64,000 nucleotides of DNA from Oryza sativa Japonica Group (GCF_034140825.1 NC_089037.1:30957001-31021000); one strand, 5' to 3'. Shown: positions 39,969-54,805, numbered from the stretch's first letter. A program made the numbers and translations. The notes: generated by a model not told the origin, from the letters alone.

Positions 39969-40950
39969 TCCATGCCGTCCTGGCACATCTCAACTTTTGG
40001 CACTTGCGACAGGCATCCCATTCTTTTGTCTTCACCCAAGATGTGAAATGCCATACATCGAAGTTTGTTAAGAGATCCAAACAGCTAGCAGCATAAAAAT
40101 GTCTGCTGATATGGAGTTATAGCAACTAATATGGGTTAATGCTGTCAAATGGCTATTGTTCCTTGGGTAGCCTTGCTGTATTCTTTTTTCTTTTAGCGTA
40201 CGAAATTTAGTGGACTAATCGCTGCGCGAGTTTTGTCATACTTGTTGCTGCGCAAATTTTGGCATCTGTAAACTATGTATCAGTTATGTTATGTGTTATT
40301 TGTTGTTTGCATTGTGCAAAATGTTCTCGTGTATATCAGGGTTTGCAGGCGATTGGATTTTTACCTGGTAGTCCGGCCAAATGATTCTTAGCTGTGTGCA
40401 CTGTGAAGGTCCGATTGCTGTTGCTGGGCAGCTCACCCTTATATGCTTTTAACAAACAAGAGTAGGGGAGTTCTTTGAAAAGAGACTAGTTCCTGTACCG
40501 TTTATTATTGCAGCCTGAAAATTGCAGGTGAACAGTCAAGCTGTAATGAAAAATAGTGCATTGAAGTTCTTATTATAGCTTACTACCACCCTATATATAC
40601 CAATAGAAAGGAAAAAACACTAAATGCTCTCTGAATATAATCCTACATATGTTAAACATATGGCATTTAGTGCAAAACTGAAGCTAAGGCATGCAAACAA
40701 AAAAGTGTTCGTTCTTGCAAAAAAATTCTCGTTCCCTCTCTAAATTCTGATGTTAGGGAACTATTCATACATTACATCATCGAGGCCAATTATTATCTTC
40801 ATTCTTCTCTAATGGCTTGAGATCAATGTGTTGATAAACCTCATCTCCTAATAGATTCCTTTCCCCAATGAATACCAGCTTCAATCTCAGGCTCTCAGCG
40901 CTTGTGCAGTTTGTGTTTGATAGAACCTCGAGGGAAAAATCAGTTCGGCT
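39969..40950. other. Intergenic between convergent UTP4 and PPR genes
   Basis: Holds the 3' UTRs of the two converging genes. No additional gene or clear repeat seen. Confidence 0.45.
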
Positions 40951-40958
40951 TCCTTCTG

Positions 40959-42294
40959 TCACGAGAGCTCGGCCATGGTCTCCCCCTCGTCGAGCTCCCC
41001 TCCCATCTGGTCAGCGAGCAGCCGGAGCACCTCCCAAATCTCCACGCGCTGCGGGTGCGCCTGGTCGTCGGCGACGAACGAGCTCACCACGCCGTCGACC
41101 TCCACCTCGCTGTATGCGGGGACCTTCCTGATGCCGCGGCTACCGATCAGCTTCCTGACCCTCCGCGCGTCGTCCTTCCGGTTGGCGTCGAGGTAGATGT
41201 TGGAGAGCTGCACGTACACGCCCTCGTCGGGGCCGGCGCCGAGCTTGCCGAGCTCGGCGGCGGCCACCTCCGCCAGCTCCACAGCCCCAGACGGAGGCGA
41301 GCGGGGCCATTGGCATTGTCTCGATCAGCGCCACGGCGTCCTCCAGCCGGTCGACACGGCAGAGCATGTCCACCGTGCAGGCGTAGTGCTCGTGCCCCGG
41401 CGCGACGCCGTACCGGCGGCTCATCTCTCTGAGCAGCCTGAGCCCGTCGTCGACCTTGCCAGCGTGCGCGCACGCGGAGAGCGCTCCGAGCACCGCCACG
41501 CCGTCCGGCCGCACGCCGTCCTCCCTCGCCATCCTGTCCAGGCACGACACGGCCTCCTCCGCCCTGCCATGCACCGCGAACGCGCCGACCATGGTTCCCC
41601 AGACGTAGTCGTTCCGCTCCGGCATTCCGTCGAACACCCGCACCGCCTGCTCCAGGCAGCCGCACTTGGCGTACATGCTCACCAGCGCCGACCCGACGAA
41701 CGCGTCCCCGAGCAGCTCCGGCGCGCTCCTCTCCACGTACCGGTGCACCCACTCCCCGCACTCCAGCGCGCCGGCCTGCGCGCACGCCGTGATGGCCGTC
41801 GTGAGCACGACGGCGTCTGGCGCCACCCCGTCCATGAACATCGCCCTGAACACCCCCAGCCCCTCCGCTGCCATCCCCGCGCGCGCGTACGCGCCGATCA
41901 CCAGGTCGTAATGTATAGCCTCCCGCCTGGGCAATTCGTCAAACACCCTTCGCGCGTCGTCCGGCCGGGCCGCGTGCAGCTGCAGCAGCGCGGTGGCGAC
42001 GTAGTGGTCGGAGGGGAAGAGGCCGTTCTTCACGAGGAGCGCGTGGAGCTGGGTCCCGGGGGACGGGGAGACGGCGGCGGCGGCGGAGAGCGCGAAGGGG
42101 AAGGAGAGGTGGTCGGGCGGCGGGAGGGGCGAGGCGGGGGAGAGCATGAGCAGGAGGAGGCGGAACGCGAGGAGCGGGTGGGCCGGGGAGGAGGCGCGCC
42201 GGGAGAGGACGCGGAGGAACGAGTTGAGCGCGACGAGGGAGAGGTCGGGGTGGCGCGGGGGCAGGAGGCCGGCGGTGGTGAGGAGCGCCTGCAC
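40959..42294 (-). CDS. Pentatricopeptide repeat (PLS/E-class) protein gene with a disrupted frame
   Basis: The long frame down to about 41285 shows successive PPR motifs: ATALLQLHAARPDDARRVFD, AITACAQAGALECGEWVH, SALVSMYAKCGCLEQAVRVF, WGTMVGAFAVHGRAEEAV and MLCRVDRLEDAVALIETMP. It ends in ASVWG, where the family continues with about ten residues and then VELAE. Here those residues are missing, and VELAEVAAAELGKLG plus the E domain (YVQLSNIYLDANRKDDARRV) continue in another frame to 40959. The frame upstream of 42294 has no ATG; the first in-frame ATG is at 42147, inside the coding region. With a lost start and a frameshifting deletion it may be a recent pseudogene. Intact relatives edit or stabilise organelle RNAs. 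Intronless, GC-rich. Confidence 0.65.
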
Positions 42295-42399
42295 GGGCAG
42301 GGTCGGCGCCGTGGGGGAGGAGGCGGCGGCGGCGGACGGGAGGAGGCGCGAGGAGAGGAGGGAGTGGCAGAAGGAAGGCGAAGGTTTGCTTGGGGATGT

Positions 42400-43440
42400 A
42401 CGGACGCATGCTCGCCCGGCGCGCGCGGTTGGAATGGCCGTTTGTTTAGCTTGGAGCCCTCCTGCGCATTTTCACAGTAGTCTATACCATCTTAAAAAGA
42501 CAGCAACCGTGGTGTCCGTTCCCACAATTGCCAGGCTGACTTGTGGGCCCACATTGTCGGTGAGAGGGGGAAAGGATCCGGCCGCGTGCGTGCGGGGCGG
42601 AGAGGTGGCGAAATACGCGCAGCCTGCAGGGAAGGAGGAGGGGGTGCCGGTTCCGCCCTTCCCGTCGCCGACGCCGGCGGACCTTCACGGTTGCATGCCG
42701 CTGACGTCGCCCGAGCTCACTGCCGCCCTCGTCGACGGGCCACCGCCGCCGCTGCTCTTGCTTCGCCCGCTGCTCGAACCCGTCGCGGAGAGGCGGCGGG
42801 ATCCGTCGACGAGAGGGGGGATAGAGAAGGGCGGGCGCACCAGCCGCTCGAACTGCTCGAAGACGGCCAGGTCGGCGCCACCGTTGGCGCGCGCCGCGGC
42901 GATGCGGGTGCTGGCCACGGAGTCGGATCCAAAGCGGCGTGGCGTGTGTGCGATGTGAACGAGTGCGGGCGTGGCCGCGTGGGACAGTGAGTGGACCGGG
43001 GTTGGAGACTTGGAGTTAGGCAGTTAGCAGTCAGGGTTAGGCATGTCGATGGGCTGCTGGGCTGTTCATGGGCTTCTATGCCTTGTGCAATAGTAGGTTG
43101 GTTTTTCTGGTGTTTATTCTGTCGATCTGCTTCTGGAGACAAATGGATGATGGCTTCCATCACTCCATGTGAAAATATGGGTGTCGTAGAAAACTTTCTT
43201 ATGGACTGAAATAAGTAAAGGGAAATTCTCAACCAAATATTAAAAATACCTTTTCTTCCCAAGGACTAGCATATCATATACAATAGTTTAGAAATATAGA
43301 TAATTCATGTCCAATATATTGTTCATCCCTACGAACAATTATGTAGTTTGACATACATGTCTAAAATTATGCTAAATATAATTTGGTAATTACAGTGAAA
43401 TCTTTTTTTTGGTTTTACCATGTTTGATGGGTTATTTCTT
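42400..43440. other. Intergenic with an unidentified minus-strand open frame
   Basis: 42685-42918 (minus) encodes 77 residues, including VFEQFERLVRPPFSIPPLVD, which reads like genuine protein but matches no family I know. It lacks a convincing ATG context or neighbours, so I do not call it a gene. Confidence 0.3.
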
Positions 43441-43556
43441 AAAATCCTGATGCAACGCATATGAATTCAGCTAGTAGCACAAAGGAGGCGTGCGAAGGCC
43501 CATAGGGCCCCACCACATCTTCCCTGCCACACTGCCATTTGTCCTCACCATGCACG

Positions 43557-44250
43557 ACGTTGCAACAAATCACCTATATATTTTGGAAATCCTGAATTTG
43601 ATTTATTTTTTTATTCCAAAAAAATATTTCATCTAGTGTACCCACAATGTTTCACTATGTATAGATCAATGTTGCAGTGAACTGAAATATTCCATTGCAA
43701 CAAAAAAACACACATATTTTGGAAACCCTCTATTAAGGGAATTTGGTTTATTTTTGTTCCACAAAAAATGTTTCACCTAGTGTACTCATAATGTTTCACT
43801 ATGTATAGATCTAATGTTGCAGTGAACGGAATATTCCATTGCAATAAAAAAACCCACATATTTTGGAAACCCCCTATTAAGGGAATTTGGTTTATTTTTT
43901 GTTCCACCGAAAAATGTTTCACCTAGTGTACTAACAATGTTTCATTGTGAACTGAAATATTTTTTCGTTATTTGCTGAAACATTGTTTTAATATAAGGTG
44001 AAACAACACCCGATTTAAACGAGTGAAACATTTTCGATCTGCTTAGTGAAACAATTCCGATATAACTACTGGAACATCGTGCAACATTTAAAAATAATTT
44101 AACAATAAGCTAAATTTTTTTCATTGGAATATATCCATGTGTGGTCTTGTTTTGAAGATTTAATTGCAACAAATTTAATGATACAATCGAATCATGATTT
44201 GGATAAGTAATTTAGGAGAAAAATCAGTTTAAAGTAGTTTTGCACGTAAA
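43557..44250 (+). repeat. Repeat element with internal ~140-bp tandem units, copy A (uninterrupted)
   Basis: Three tandem units start at about 43571, 43710 and 43853. Each contains ACATATTTTGGAAA, a GTTTCACCTAGTGTAC-like block and TGTTTCACTATGTATAGATC. A GTGAAACAAxxCCGAT-rich tail follows, ending near GGATAAGTAATTTAGGAGAA. The same order of parts occurs at 55534-55866 plus 62996-63270 (copy B), so this is a dispersed repeat. No open frame, inverted ends or target duplication could be defined. Family unknown to me. Confidence 0.65.
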
Positions 44251-44594
44251 TCAAGCGCTGCCCAAACTTGCCGAGCCGTAGCTTCATCCTTATAACCAAC
44301 AGCATTCTAACAGATGATCGGATAGTAGATTATAAACAGAGAAAAAAATACACGTGACTCCATTTTTTTTTTTACAGATGACGCCGTTAACTTTTGGATA
44401 TATGTTTTATCCTTCGTCTTAATCAAAAATTTTATTCAAATGTATATAATGTAAATCATGCATAAAATACTTTGATTACGAAAATTTTTTAAATAAAACA
44501 AATGATCAAACTCATAATAAAAATTCAAAGGTATTAAAAAAAGGAGGTAGTATTATGAAGGGTATAGAAAAAGTTTCCTGAAATTCTGAATAAT

Positions 44595-44850
44595 GTTGAC
44601 GTACAGAAGTTTTTAAACAAACCATAAACGTGATAAGAAAAATCCATATCAATATAGCTCCATAAGCTGAAAAAATTGTACCGTATCGGTTTCCACGTGG
44701 AAGGATTATAAAGCTCATAAAAAAAGTTAACTAAATAATGTACAAAGTTTTTAAACAAACCATAGTTTTATGGAAACTTTTTGGAATGTGATAAACCTAA
44801 ATAAGCTGAAATCAAGTTGTACTTGTATCGGTTTCCACGTGTAAGGATTA
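44595..44850 (+). repeat. Diverged tandem duplication (~130-bp unit)
   Basis: The phrase GTACA(G)AAGTTTTTAAACAA followed by ACCATA begins at about 44599 and 44739. The phrase GTATCGGTTTCCACGTG, followed by an AAGGATTA core, ends at about 44706 and 44850. The two units therefore repeat in the same order, each with a CACGTG core. Confidence 0.6.
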
Positions 44851-44869
44851 AGGAGATAAATTAGAGATT

Positions 44870-45470
44870 CATCGCATTTGAGTATATCAGATCACCTGCT
44901 CCAAAAATTTGGTTTTGGAAATTTAACATTCATAATTTAAATTTAAATGGACCTACGTAACAGGCTAACACAAAGTTGTCTTGCATTATTTTCAGTTGCA
45001 CATTTGGAACACAGACGCAAAGTTGTCTTTGATGGACTTTGATCATTTGTAAAAACGAAGCATTATTGAAGAAAACTGCACAAATTGAATGAACAATTTA
45101 ATAACATAGGGGATTGCTCAGCATAGAGGCATGAATTTAATAACATCAGGTAAATACGACGGGCATGAACATAGAGGCATGCTCAGCATTCATCGACCAT
45201 TGAGAAACAAGCAAAACTCGCCAGCAGCTGATAACCAACACTGAAAGATTGACTACAGGATGATACCCGAACATCATCGAAAGACTACAGGATACCTTTG
45301 GGAAAAAGGCATTATGCTCACAACCAAACCTCGCGCTCAGGGAAAACAACAAACCAAACATGAGGGCTCCCAACACATAAATAGATAACTTTTTTCCCTG
45401 ATATTTAAATAAAGCATGCACTTAAATATCACCAGTAGCCCATGGATTCTCCTCACCCATCTGCTCACTG
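44870..45470. other. Intergenic and 3' UTR side of the Alba gene
   Basis: No independent gene supported. 45150-45479 is likely the 3' UTR of the minus-strand Alba gene. Confidence 0.4.
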
Positions 45471-45479
45471 CTTGGATCT

Positions 45480-48400
45480 TCAGTTTCCTCGTCCACCACG
45501 GCCACCCATTCTTCCCCGCCCGCGGCCGCCATATCCCCTTCCACCAGGAAAACCGCCACCTCTGCCTCGTTCGTACCCTGTGTTTTGCAGACAACAAATG
45601 TGGGTACTACGCTAATAAATGGTAACCGTTATTGTTCATGATTACCTAAGCATAGTCTGATGAAACAGCCGATGATCAGCATGGAAAGCCAGGAATGATA
45701 AAGCATCAGCAAAAAGAAAATGACAAATTACGTGTCTGACTGAAACACAGAAAAGGCAGTTCTTTCATTACGCTACCCTAAGATTATCTAAAACTAGTGT
45801 TTGTATAAAAATTTATAAGCCCGCGTGTGACAGCATGACAGGTGTATGCCATCAGAATTACCACCATTGATATGCTTTAGGGTACAATTAAATAGAAACC
45901 AATCATTGCATGAGTGTTCGTGATGTAAGTTTTTGGAGACAGGATTTGTTTATATGATATAAATCTACGGTGAATTTAACCAGATTAGGTTAAGGTAGCA
46001 TCAGTGCATATACACAGGTCAGGAAACATCATGATCGTTATTAAGTAATAAAGCATAACATTTGAAGCACTCAGAAAATACAAGTATGCAATAACAAGAC
46101 ATACCGCCACGGTAATTCCAATTGCCCCTCCCGCGCATGCCACCCCGTCCTCGGTTATATCCACCATTTTCTGTTTCAACAAAACAAGATAAGTAACTAT
46201 CCAAGGTTTCTTAAACAATGAGGATTAAAAATTCAACTACAGAACATGCCCTCCAATACCTTGGTAGTTTCCATATCTGCCTTGGTTGTAGCCATATCCA
46301 CCACCACCATATCCCCCTTGATTATCATAGCCACCATATCCTCCCTGATTATCATAGCCACCATACCCACCTTGGTTATCATAGTACCCACCACCTTGGT
46401 TGTACCCACCTTGATTGTTTCCATATCCACCATAACCACCATAACCTCCTCTACCCCAACCCCTTCCACGTCCACGCCCCCTTCCTCTGCCACGACCCCG
46501 GACATAGGAGTCTAACAAAGCAGAAACTATCAGAAGTTTGAACAGAAGTACCAACTTTTGTGCTAATTATTTCTATAGTACCTTCATAATCAGGTGGTGG
46601 TTGACGAACTTGGCGCTGTGGTGGTGGTGGCGCCTGCTGGAGGCGCGGCTGTTGCCGGGGTTGTTCAACATAAACTGGGGTTTGGTACCTGTAAAGAACA
46701 TATTAGCATTCCAAAGTAATTTCCTTTGTATAGAACTGCAATTCAAGTTCATAACCTAGAAATTTAATGAATTAATGGATATAAGCATTAAAGCATCTGA
46801 CTTACCCAGGAGAGTTCTTGTCCAGATCTCTGGGAGATAAGGTAATTGAAATCATCGAAACATGACGAGTCATCTCTAGTCTGCAAAGTGGGTACACCGC
46901 AAATTAGGTAAGAATACTCAACACAGCAGAATAATGTAGAGCATGCGGACGGGGTACAGTGGAAGGAAGAATCTTACGGAACAAGGCCTTCTTCAATAGG
47001 TTCCCAGACATCAGTGATGCTGACAGAACTGATGTTGGTATCTTGATAAAGCCCAGGGACTCTTTTCTGTTTTCATGAAAGCCATCAGTTAATGTCGCAT
47101 ATAAGATATGACCCATGAGAAAAATATATACATATGAATTATCACCTTGATAATTTCTGCAACAGCAACAGATTTGCTGATTGCCTGCCCCATGGCCTTC
47201 AGAACAATCTCTTTAATCCTCCGATCCTAATTCAAAACAATAATCTTATGAAGCAACACCAGATGGATCCAAAAAAACATGACCACAATGAAACCATAAA
47301 CAAACTAAGACTTTTTGACAAATTAGTCGAGTGCTGACTAATACAATCGGGACACAACAAACAAAAACGTTCAGCCCTTCAATGTAAGTAAAGATATTCG
47401 ATAACACAGGTAAATAATGTATAAAGAAAACCTAACAATTAAACGACATGTATTTTATCAAATGGCCAGCAGTTGGAGTCAAACTACAAAATAAAAAAGG
47501 GAAAAATTTGCCCCAAAACACAACAGATCTGTATGGTTGAAAGTTAGAACTGATGTTAGCATAACAATCAGCATAGGAATCAGGAACTACATTTTAGAAC
47601 CACATTAAGCACTGATAATTAGACCACAGACATCTCAAGTCCTACAGCGGAGTATATAACACAAACGGGCTGTGTCCGATGGTGGTGAAGTCAGACACAA
47701 AAATCAACAACATGGACCCATAGGGCAAGATCACAACAGAGACATGGAATTAGAAATTATAAACACATAACTCTTTAAATATCCATGTATAGTTGCATTG
47801 ATATCCCTGATGCTACGCCAAGATGATCAGGTTGGTGCGTTAATCTTCCAATTTCTCATGGAACTCAGACCATACAACCTCAATGAATATCAGGAATGCC
47901 AAATTATATTACCATTATACAAGCTAGCCCTACTATCAGCATATACATTATCAACATTTCAAAACAAAATACAGGTTCGCACTTTAACCTTCACTCCTCC
48001 AGATTTACCCGCTGGATGACACAGAATCGCAGAATCTCAACATCGGATACATCAAATTGGGTTTCCAGGTGAATTAACAGCTAAACCACACATGTTCAAC
48101 ATGTTTTTTTTTCTTCAATACGCATCAAAACACCAAAAAAAGGCAGTACATAGGTAACCTATCTGTCGCTTCAGTAGGCCAAACTCAACCCGACACCATC
48201 TCACATCTTAAACCACATCGCCCAAACGCAACATCGCCATCAGAATCAGACCACATGAAACTAGCCGTTCGAATATACTGATCTCTCCACACAAAACTAG
48301 CGCGGGTGCACCACGACCTCCCAAACCCCAAACACCGACAAAGCCGAATCGAATCCTCCACCACGCACACGCAAGACGAACACCATAGAGCGGGGGGACG

Positions 48401-48556
48401 AGAGGATTAGAGGAGGGGCGAAGGGGCGCGCACCTGGAGGAGGGACGTGGCGTAGGAGACGTAGTTGCGGATGAGCCCCTGCGCGGTGATGCGGATCTCG
48501 TTCTCCTCGATGGCCGACTCCGGCCGCGGCCGCTCCACCCTCTGGTACCGGTCCAT
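45480..48556 (-). CDS. Alba-domain nucleic-acid-binding protein with RGG/glycine-rich tail
   Basis: Eight exons: 48434-48556, 47146-47226, 46978-47066, 46806-46880, 46582-46688, 46260-46511, 46105-46170, 45480-45577. They give 296 residues with consistent phases. Residues ~15-125 form an Alba domain (NEIRITAQGLIRNYVSYAT, IVLKAMGQAISKSVAVAEII, ITLSPRDLDKNSPGYQ). A Pro/Gln linker follows, then a long tail of RGRGRG and GGYGGYDNQGG-type repeats ending in RGGRGN. Plant long-form Alba proteins bind RNA and R-loops and occur in nucleus, chloroplast or cytoplasmic granules. Intron 1 is about 1.2 kb. AAAACCCTAG lies about 140 bases upstream of the ATG. Confidence 0.9.
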
Positions 48557-48917
48557 CTCCGCCGCCCCCGCGCCTGCGCCTGCGCCGCCGGCGCCGCCCG
48601 CTCGTCGCCGCCGCGGCGAGGTGGTGGAAGGGATTGCGAAGCGTGAGGAGGAGGAGGCGGCGGGAGGGGAGGGGAGGGGAGGGGAGAGGGGAGCTAAAAC
48701 CCTAGGAGAGGCGGAGCCAACGATACGGACGGCACGCCTCGTGGGGAGGCTCGGCTTACACGAAATAGGCCTTTTTATTAGTATTTTCTATCTAGTTAAC
48801 GACGGCGAAAAAAAGGATAGAGAAAAGATCGTTTGGGAAATCTCCTGGGCCGTCGGATGTATGGCTCTTTCCTTGTTTAAGGCCGTTTTTTTCGAGGGGT
48901 GGCCATAGAATCTACAA

Positions 48918-49108
48918 TGGGCCTGTTTGGCACAGCTCCAGCTCCACCCCTCCTGGAGCTGGAGCTCAGCCAAACAGTTTCAGCTCCGGTATAGTTCTCT
49001 CACAAAATGTACTAGAGTAGTGGAGCTGGGTTTAGGCAGCTCCACAACTCCACTCCAGACTCAACTCCTGGAGTTATATTTAGGAGTTGGAGCTGTACCA
49101 AACATGCC
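48918..49108. mobile_element. MITE with GGGCCTGTTTGGCACAGCTCC ends (hAT-like)
   Basis: The right end, reverse-complemented, starts AGGGCATGTTTGGTACAGCT, a good inverted match to the left end GGGCCTGTTTGGCACAGCTC. About 190 bp, upstream of the Alba gene. The target duplication is unclear, so the superfamily is tentative. Confidence 0.6.
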
Positions 49109-49112
49109 CTAT

Positions 49113-49433
49113 AGACTTGTTCACTTTTGTAGCTATTTTTAACCCTATTTTAGTAGTTTAATTAAATTTTGGTAGTATTAGATGCGTTTATTTTTAAGAG
49201 TTGTCAAATTTTGGCAGATTTTTTAAGAGCGAAAACTTCTAGAATTGTCAAAGTTTGATAATGTAGCATTGGCAAGTTGCAAGTACATCGTTCGTTAAAA
49301 AAAAAACAACTTATGACCATGTCAATCTATATAGTTAGAAGTTGATTTTTTTAAATAGAGAAAAGTACTATATTTTGTTTGTCCTCTTAACAAAAATGGT
49401 AGAACCGAAAATAATAACAAAGTAAACAAGCCC
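49113..49433. mobile_element. MITE with (G)CTTGTTCACTTTTG ends, abutting the previous MITE
   Basis: The left end GACTTGTTCACTTTTG pairs with the right end CAAAGTAAACAAGCCC as an inverted repeat. TATA flanks both sides (49109-49112 and 49434-49437). The interior has TTTTGGTA/TTGTCAAA words like the element at 15691. Confidence 0.55.
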
Positions 49434-49439
49434 TATAAC

Positions 49440-50040
49440 AAGGTTCTTTCATTCCTGAGTTAAATAAGCTTATAGCCTTCATACTCCGTACAATTTTTGA
49501 CAAAACATTTTTCAAGAAAACCTTGTCACAAATTTCCTGCCATGCAAAAGTCCAATTAAAAAGTTAACATATTTTTTATAATGGAATAATGTTCCGGCTT
49601 TTGCTCAACGATAAACAAAAGTTAACATTGTCCTAAGTTTTTTAATAGACTACACCCTCCTTGACATACATAATGTTTATTACCAATCATATAACTCTGG
49701 TTTGTACCTTTTAGACATGCTTGAAAATGTTATAAGACCATGAATCGCCTTTCATGGCATGTGCTATATAGCCACTAAAACGTATGAATGTGTGCAATTC
49801 AAAACACGGTAAATCACGAGTAATAATTTTAGGATTTAAGTTCTAATGGGTATCCTTCGTCCAACCATCCATTGGCAAGGAAGATTCCCCCAAAGGTTAA
49901 AGCGCGTTTGGAAATTTGTTTACTTAAAAGCCGTGGGATCGTTGGAGCGCCACGTCAGCAATTTTTACAGAAAACCCCTCATCATCTGGTGAAATAGCAT
50001 ACACGTTCGAATTCACGTAGACCGTACGATCTGATACAAG
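49440..50040. other. AT-rich intergenic region
   Basis: No gene or clear repeat seen. 49900-50040 could be the left part of a Helitron-like insertion (see 50100-53070). Confidence 0.3.
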
Positions 50041-50099
50041 GCTTGATCCAACCATCCACGTGGCCCTGTGTGCCGACCCTTCCACCACCGTTGAATCAG

Positions 50100-53070
<2,971 letters not shown>

Positions 53071-53130
53071 TTTAAACTTTAACATGAAAACCTGCAAGCT
53101 CACGATAGACACATGACCAAACACATCCCT

Positions 53131-53345
53131 AAGAGTGAGTATAATAAGATAACATAAGCGTGGGCTATATGAGTTGTCGTATAGAGAGAAGAGAGAAGAA
53201 AAACAAGCTACTAATTTATGCCTAGCTACATCACGGGCTCTAACAATCTACGTGTGAAAGAAGTGGGCCAAATACCCATGGTGTAGTGTATATATATGTA
53301 TAGCTAAGCACATGTATGTATCCACTATTAGGTTGATAATAAATG
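53131..53345. mobile_element. Diverged relative of the 30443-30690 MITE
   Basis: Starts AGAGTGAGTATAATAAGATA and shares in order GGCTATA, AGAGAGAAGA, CTACxAATTTA and AGCTACATCACGGG-like blocks with the element at 30443. Boundaries approximate. Confidence 0.4.
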
Positions 53346-53364
53346 ACGTGTCAATCTTTATAAT

Positions 53365-53590
53365 AAAAGGAGTGTAGCTCAACCGGTTAGTCTTCAAGTC
53401 CTACAAGACTCCAACTGGCATGGGTACTCACATTTATGCTGCTACGACCCTTCCTAGAGGGTGGTTGAGGAGAGGAGATGAGACCTTTATCTCCTTTCTG
53501 TCGGCCTTGCCCTATGAACCATCAGGTGGAGGCTCACCCACATCAAGCGTTTGCGGTGCGGTCCACCGTATTATTTATATATTAATTTTT
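53365..53590 (+). repeat. Possible tRNA-derived SINE
   Basis: Begins with GTGTAGCTCAACCGGTTAGT, which fits a Pol III A box (TRGCNNAGYNGG-like). No good B box follows, so the assignment is weak. It ends in an AT-rich stretch before the small Helitron at 53592. Confidence 0.3.
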
Positions 53591-53591
53591 A

Positions 53592-53940
53592 CTAGAAATA
53601 GAACATGTGCGTTGCAACGGGTGAATGTTATTTTAATCTTATTATTATTATACGGTTTAGATAGGGTAAAATTCACTGTGGGAATTCGTATGGATTTTTT
53701 TTTAGAAAATCACGAGCTGCAATTAGGAGTCCGACTTTCATCTCAAGTTAGCATGCAAGTTTTTTTAAAAGAGATTTCTTATACGACTCTTTTTTGTATT
53801 TTCAAAAGCAAACGAGCTTAAAATCCAACTCAAACATGGATCTGTATTTCCAAAAGTGAACGAACTTAAAAACCGACTCAAACACGAATAGCGTACCAAA
53901 ATATCGACAAAAACATCTTCAATTTTTATAATAGTAAAGA
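53592..53940 (-). mobile_element. Compact non-autonomous Helitron with both termini
   Basis: On the minus strand the element starts TCTTTACTATTATAAAAATT, preceded by A. It ends with a CGTTGCAACG palindrome, a short spacer and TTTCTAG, followed by T. This is the A|TC...CTAG|T insertion rule of Helitrons, with the subterminal hairpin expected at the 3' end. 349 bp, non-coding. Confidence 0.65.
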
Positions 53941-54327
53941 TTAGTATATATACAGTGTTTTCATCATGTAGTCAACATTCCATGTGGGTGCCACATAGGA
54001 TAAATTCACTCTCCAATTTATCAAGGACTCAATTTACACTGGTATTGATAAGTTGGAGGACACTCTACATCTGTTTTTGTTGTTGAGGGACGACATGTGG
54101 ACCTTTTCTACCCATATCTGGATCACAAATCAATGGAAGTAATCGTATATGGGCCTGGCTGATACATGCCCATTCATAATTAGGCCACGCACGAAGCCCG
54201 CAACAAACCCCTCCTCTTTCTCGGCGTCGGCGGCGCATCTCCCACTCGTCCGTCTCGACTGCGCTTACATCGTCCGGAAAAGTTATCTCGCGCGCGCCGG
54301 CAACGTGCATTTTCCTAGAGTAGTTTT

Positions 54328-54562
54328 AGGCTGAGTTCTTTGGGAGGGGCTGGGCTTCCGCACGAAAAACAGAATGGTAAATTAGCACGTGATTAATTAA
54401 GTATTATGTATAAAAAATTTAAAAATTGGATTAATATGATTTTTTTAAAGCAACTTTCCTATATAAACTTTTTGCAAAACGTGTACCGTTTAGCAGTTTA
54501 AAAAGCGTGCACACGTAAAACGATGGAGATGGGTTGGGAACCCACGGTAAAGAACATAGTCT
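54328..54562. mobile_element. MITE with GCTGAGTTCTTTGGG ends
   Basis: The left end (GGCTGAGTTCTTTGGGAGGG) and the right end (GGGAACCCACGGTAAAGAAC followed by ATAGTC) are inverted relatives. The interior (TTAGCACGTGATTAATTAAG, then TATAAACTTTTTGCAAAACG) matches a MITE I remember as very common in rice. Target duplication unclear. Confidence 0.6.
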
Positions 54563-54619
54563 AACTAGCTAAATCAGTTTTAGATAATGATGATAATTAA
54601 GGTAAGATTTTTTTTACTA

Positions 54620-54805
54620 ACATATTAAAAACTTTCAAGATAGATTTAAAAACTTTCAACTTAAAATTTAAACTTTAAAGTCAATTTTTGAAAACTTTTG
54701 CTCAAGATTTAAAAACTTTCAAGTCCGAATTTAAAAATTTTTAAGTTAAGATTTGAAAACTTGAAATTTAAAAACTTTCAACTTAGATTTGAAAACACGT
54801 GTGCT
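54620..54805 (+). repeat. Degenerate minisatellite, ~20-bp unit
   Basis: About eight imperfect copies of a unit close to GATTTAAAAACTTTCAACTT, with variants carrying AAGTCC, TTTTGCTC and AAGTTAA. Confidence 0.6.

Noticed and set aside
41197-42480. A 427-residue plus-strand frame opposite the PPR gene
   Set aside because: Antisense shadow of a GC-rich PPR coding region; the minus strand carries the repeat motifs.
43571-43966. Regularly spaced tandem units suggestive of an array such as CRISPR
   Set aside because: Units are adjacent, about 140 bp, diverged, without unique spacers, and in a plant nuclear context. They are part of a dispersed repeat.
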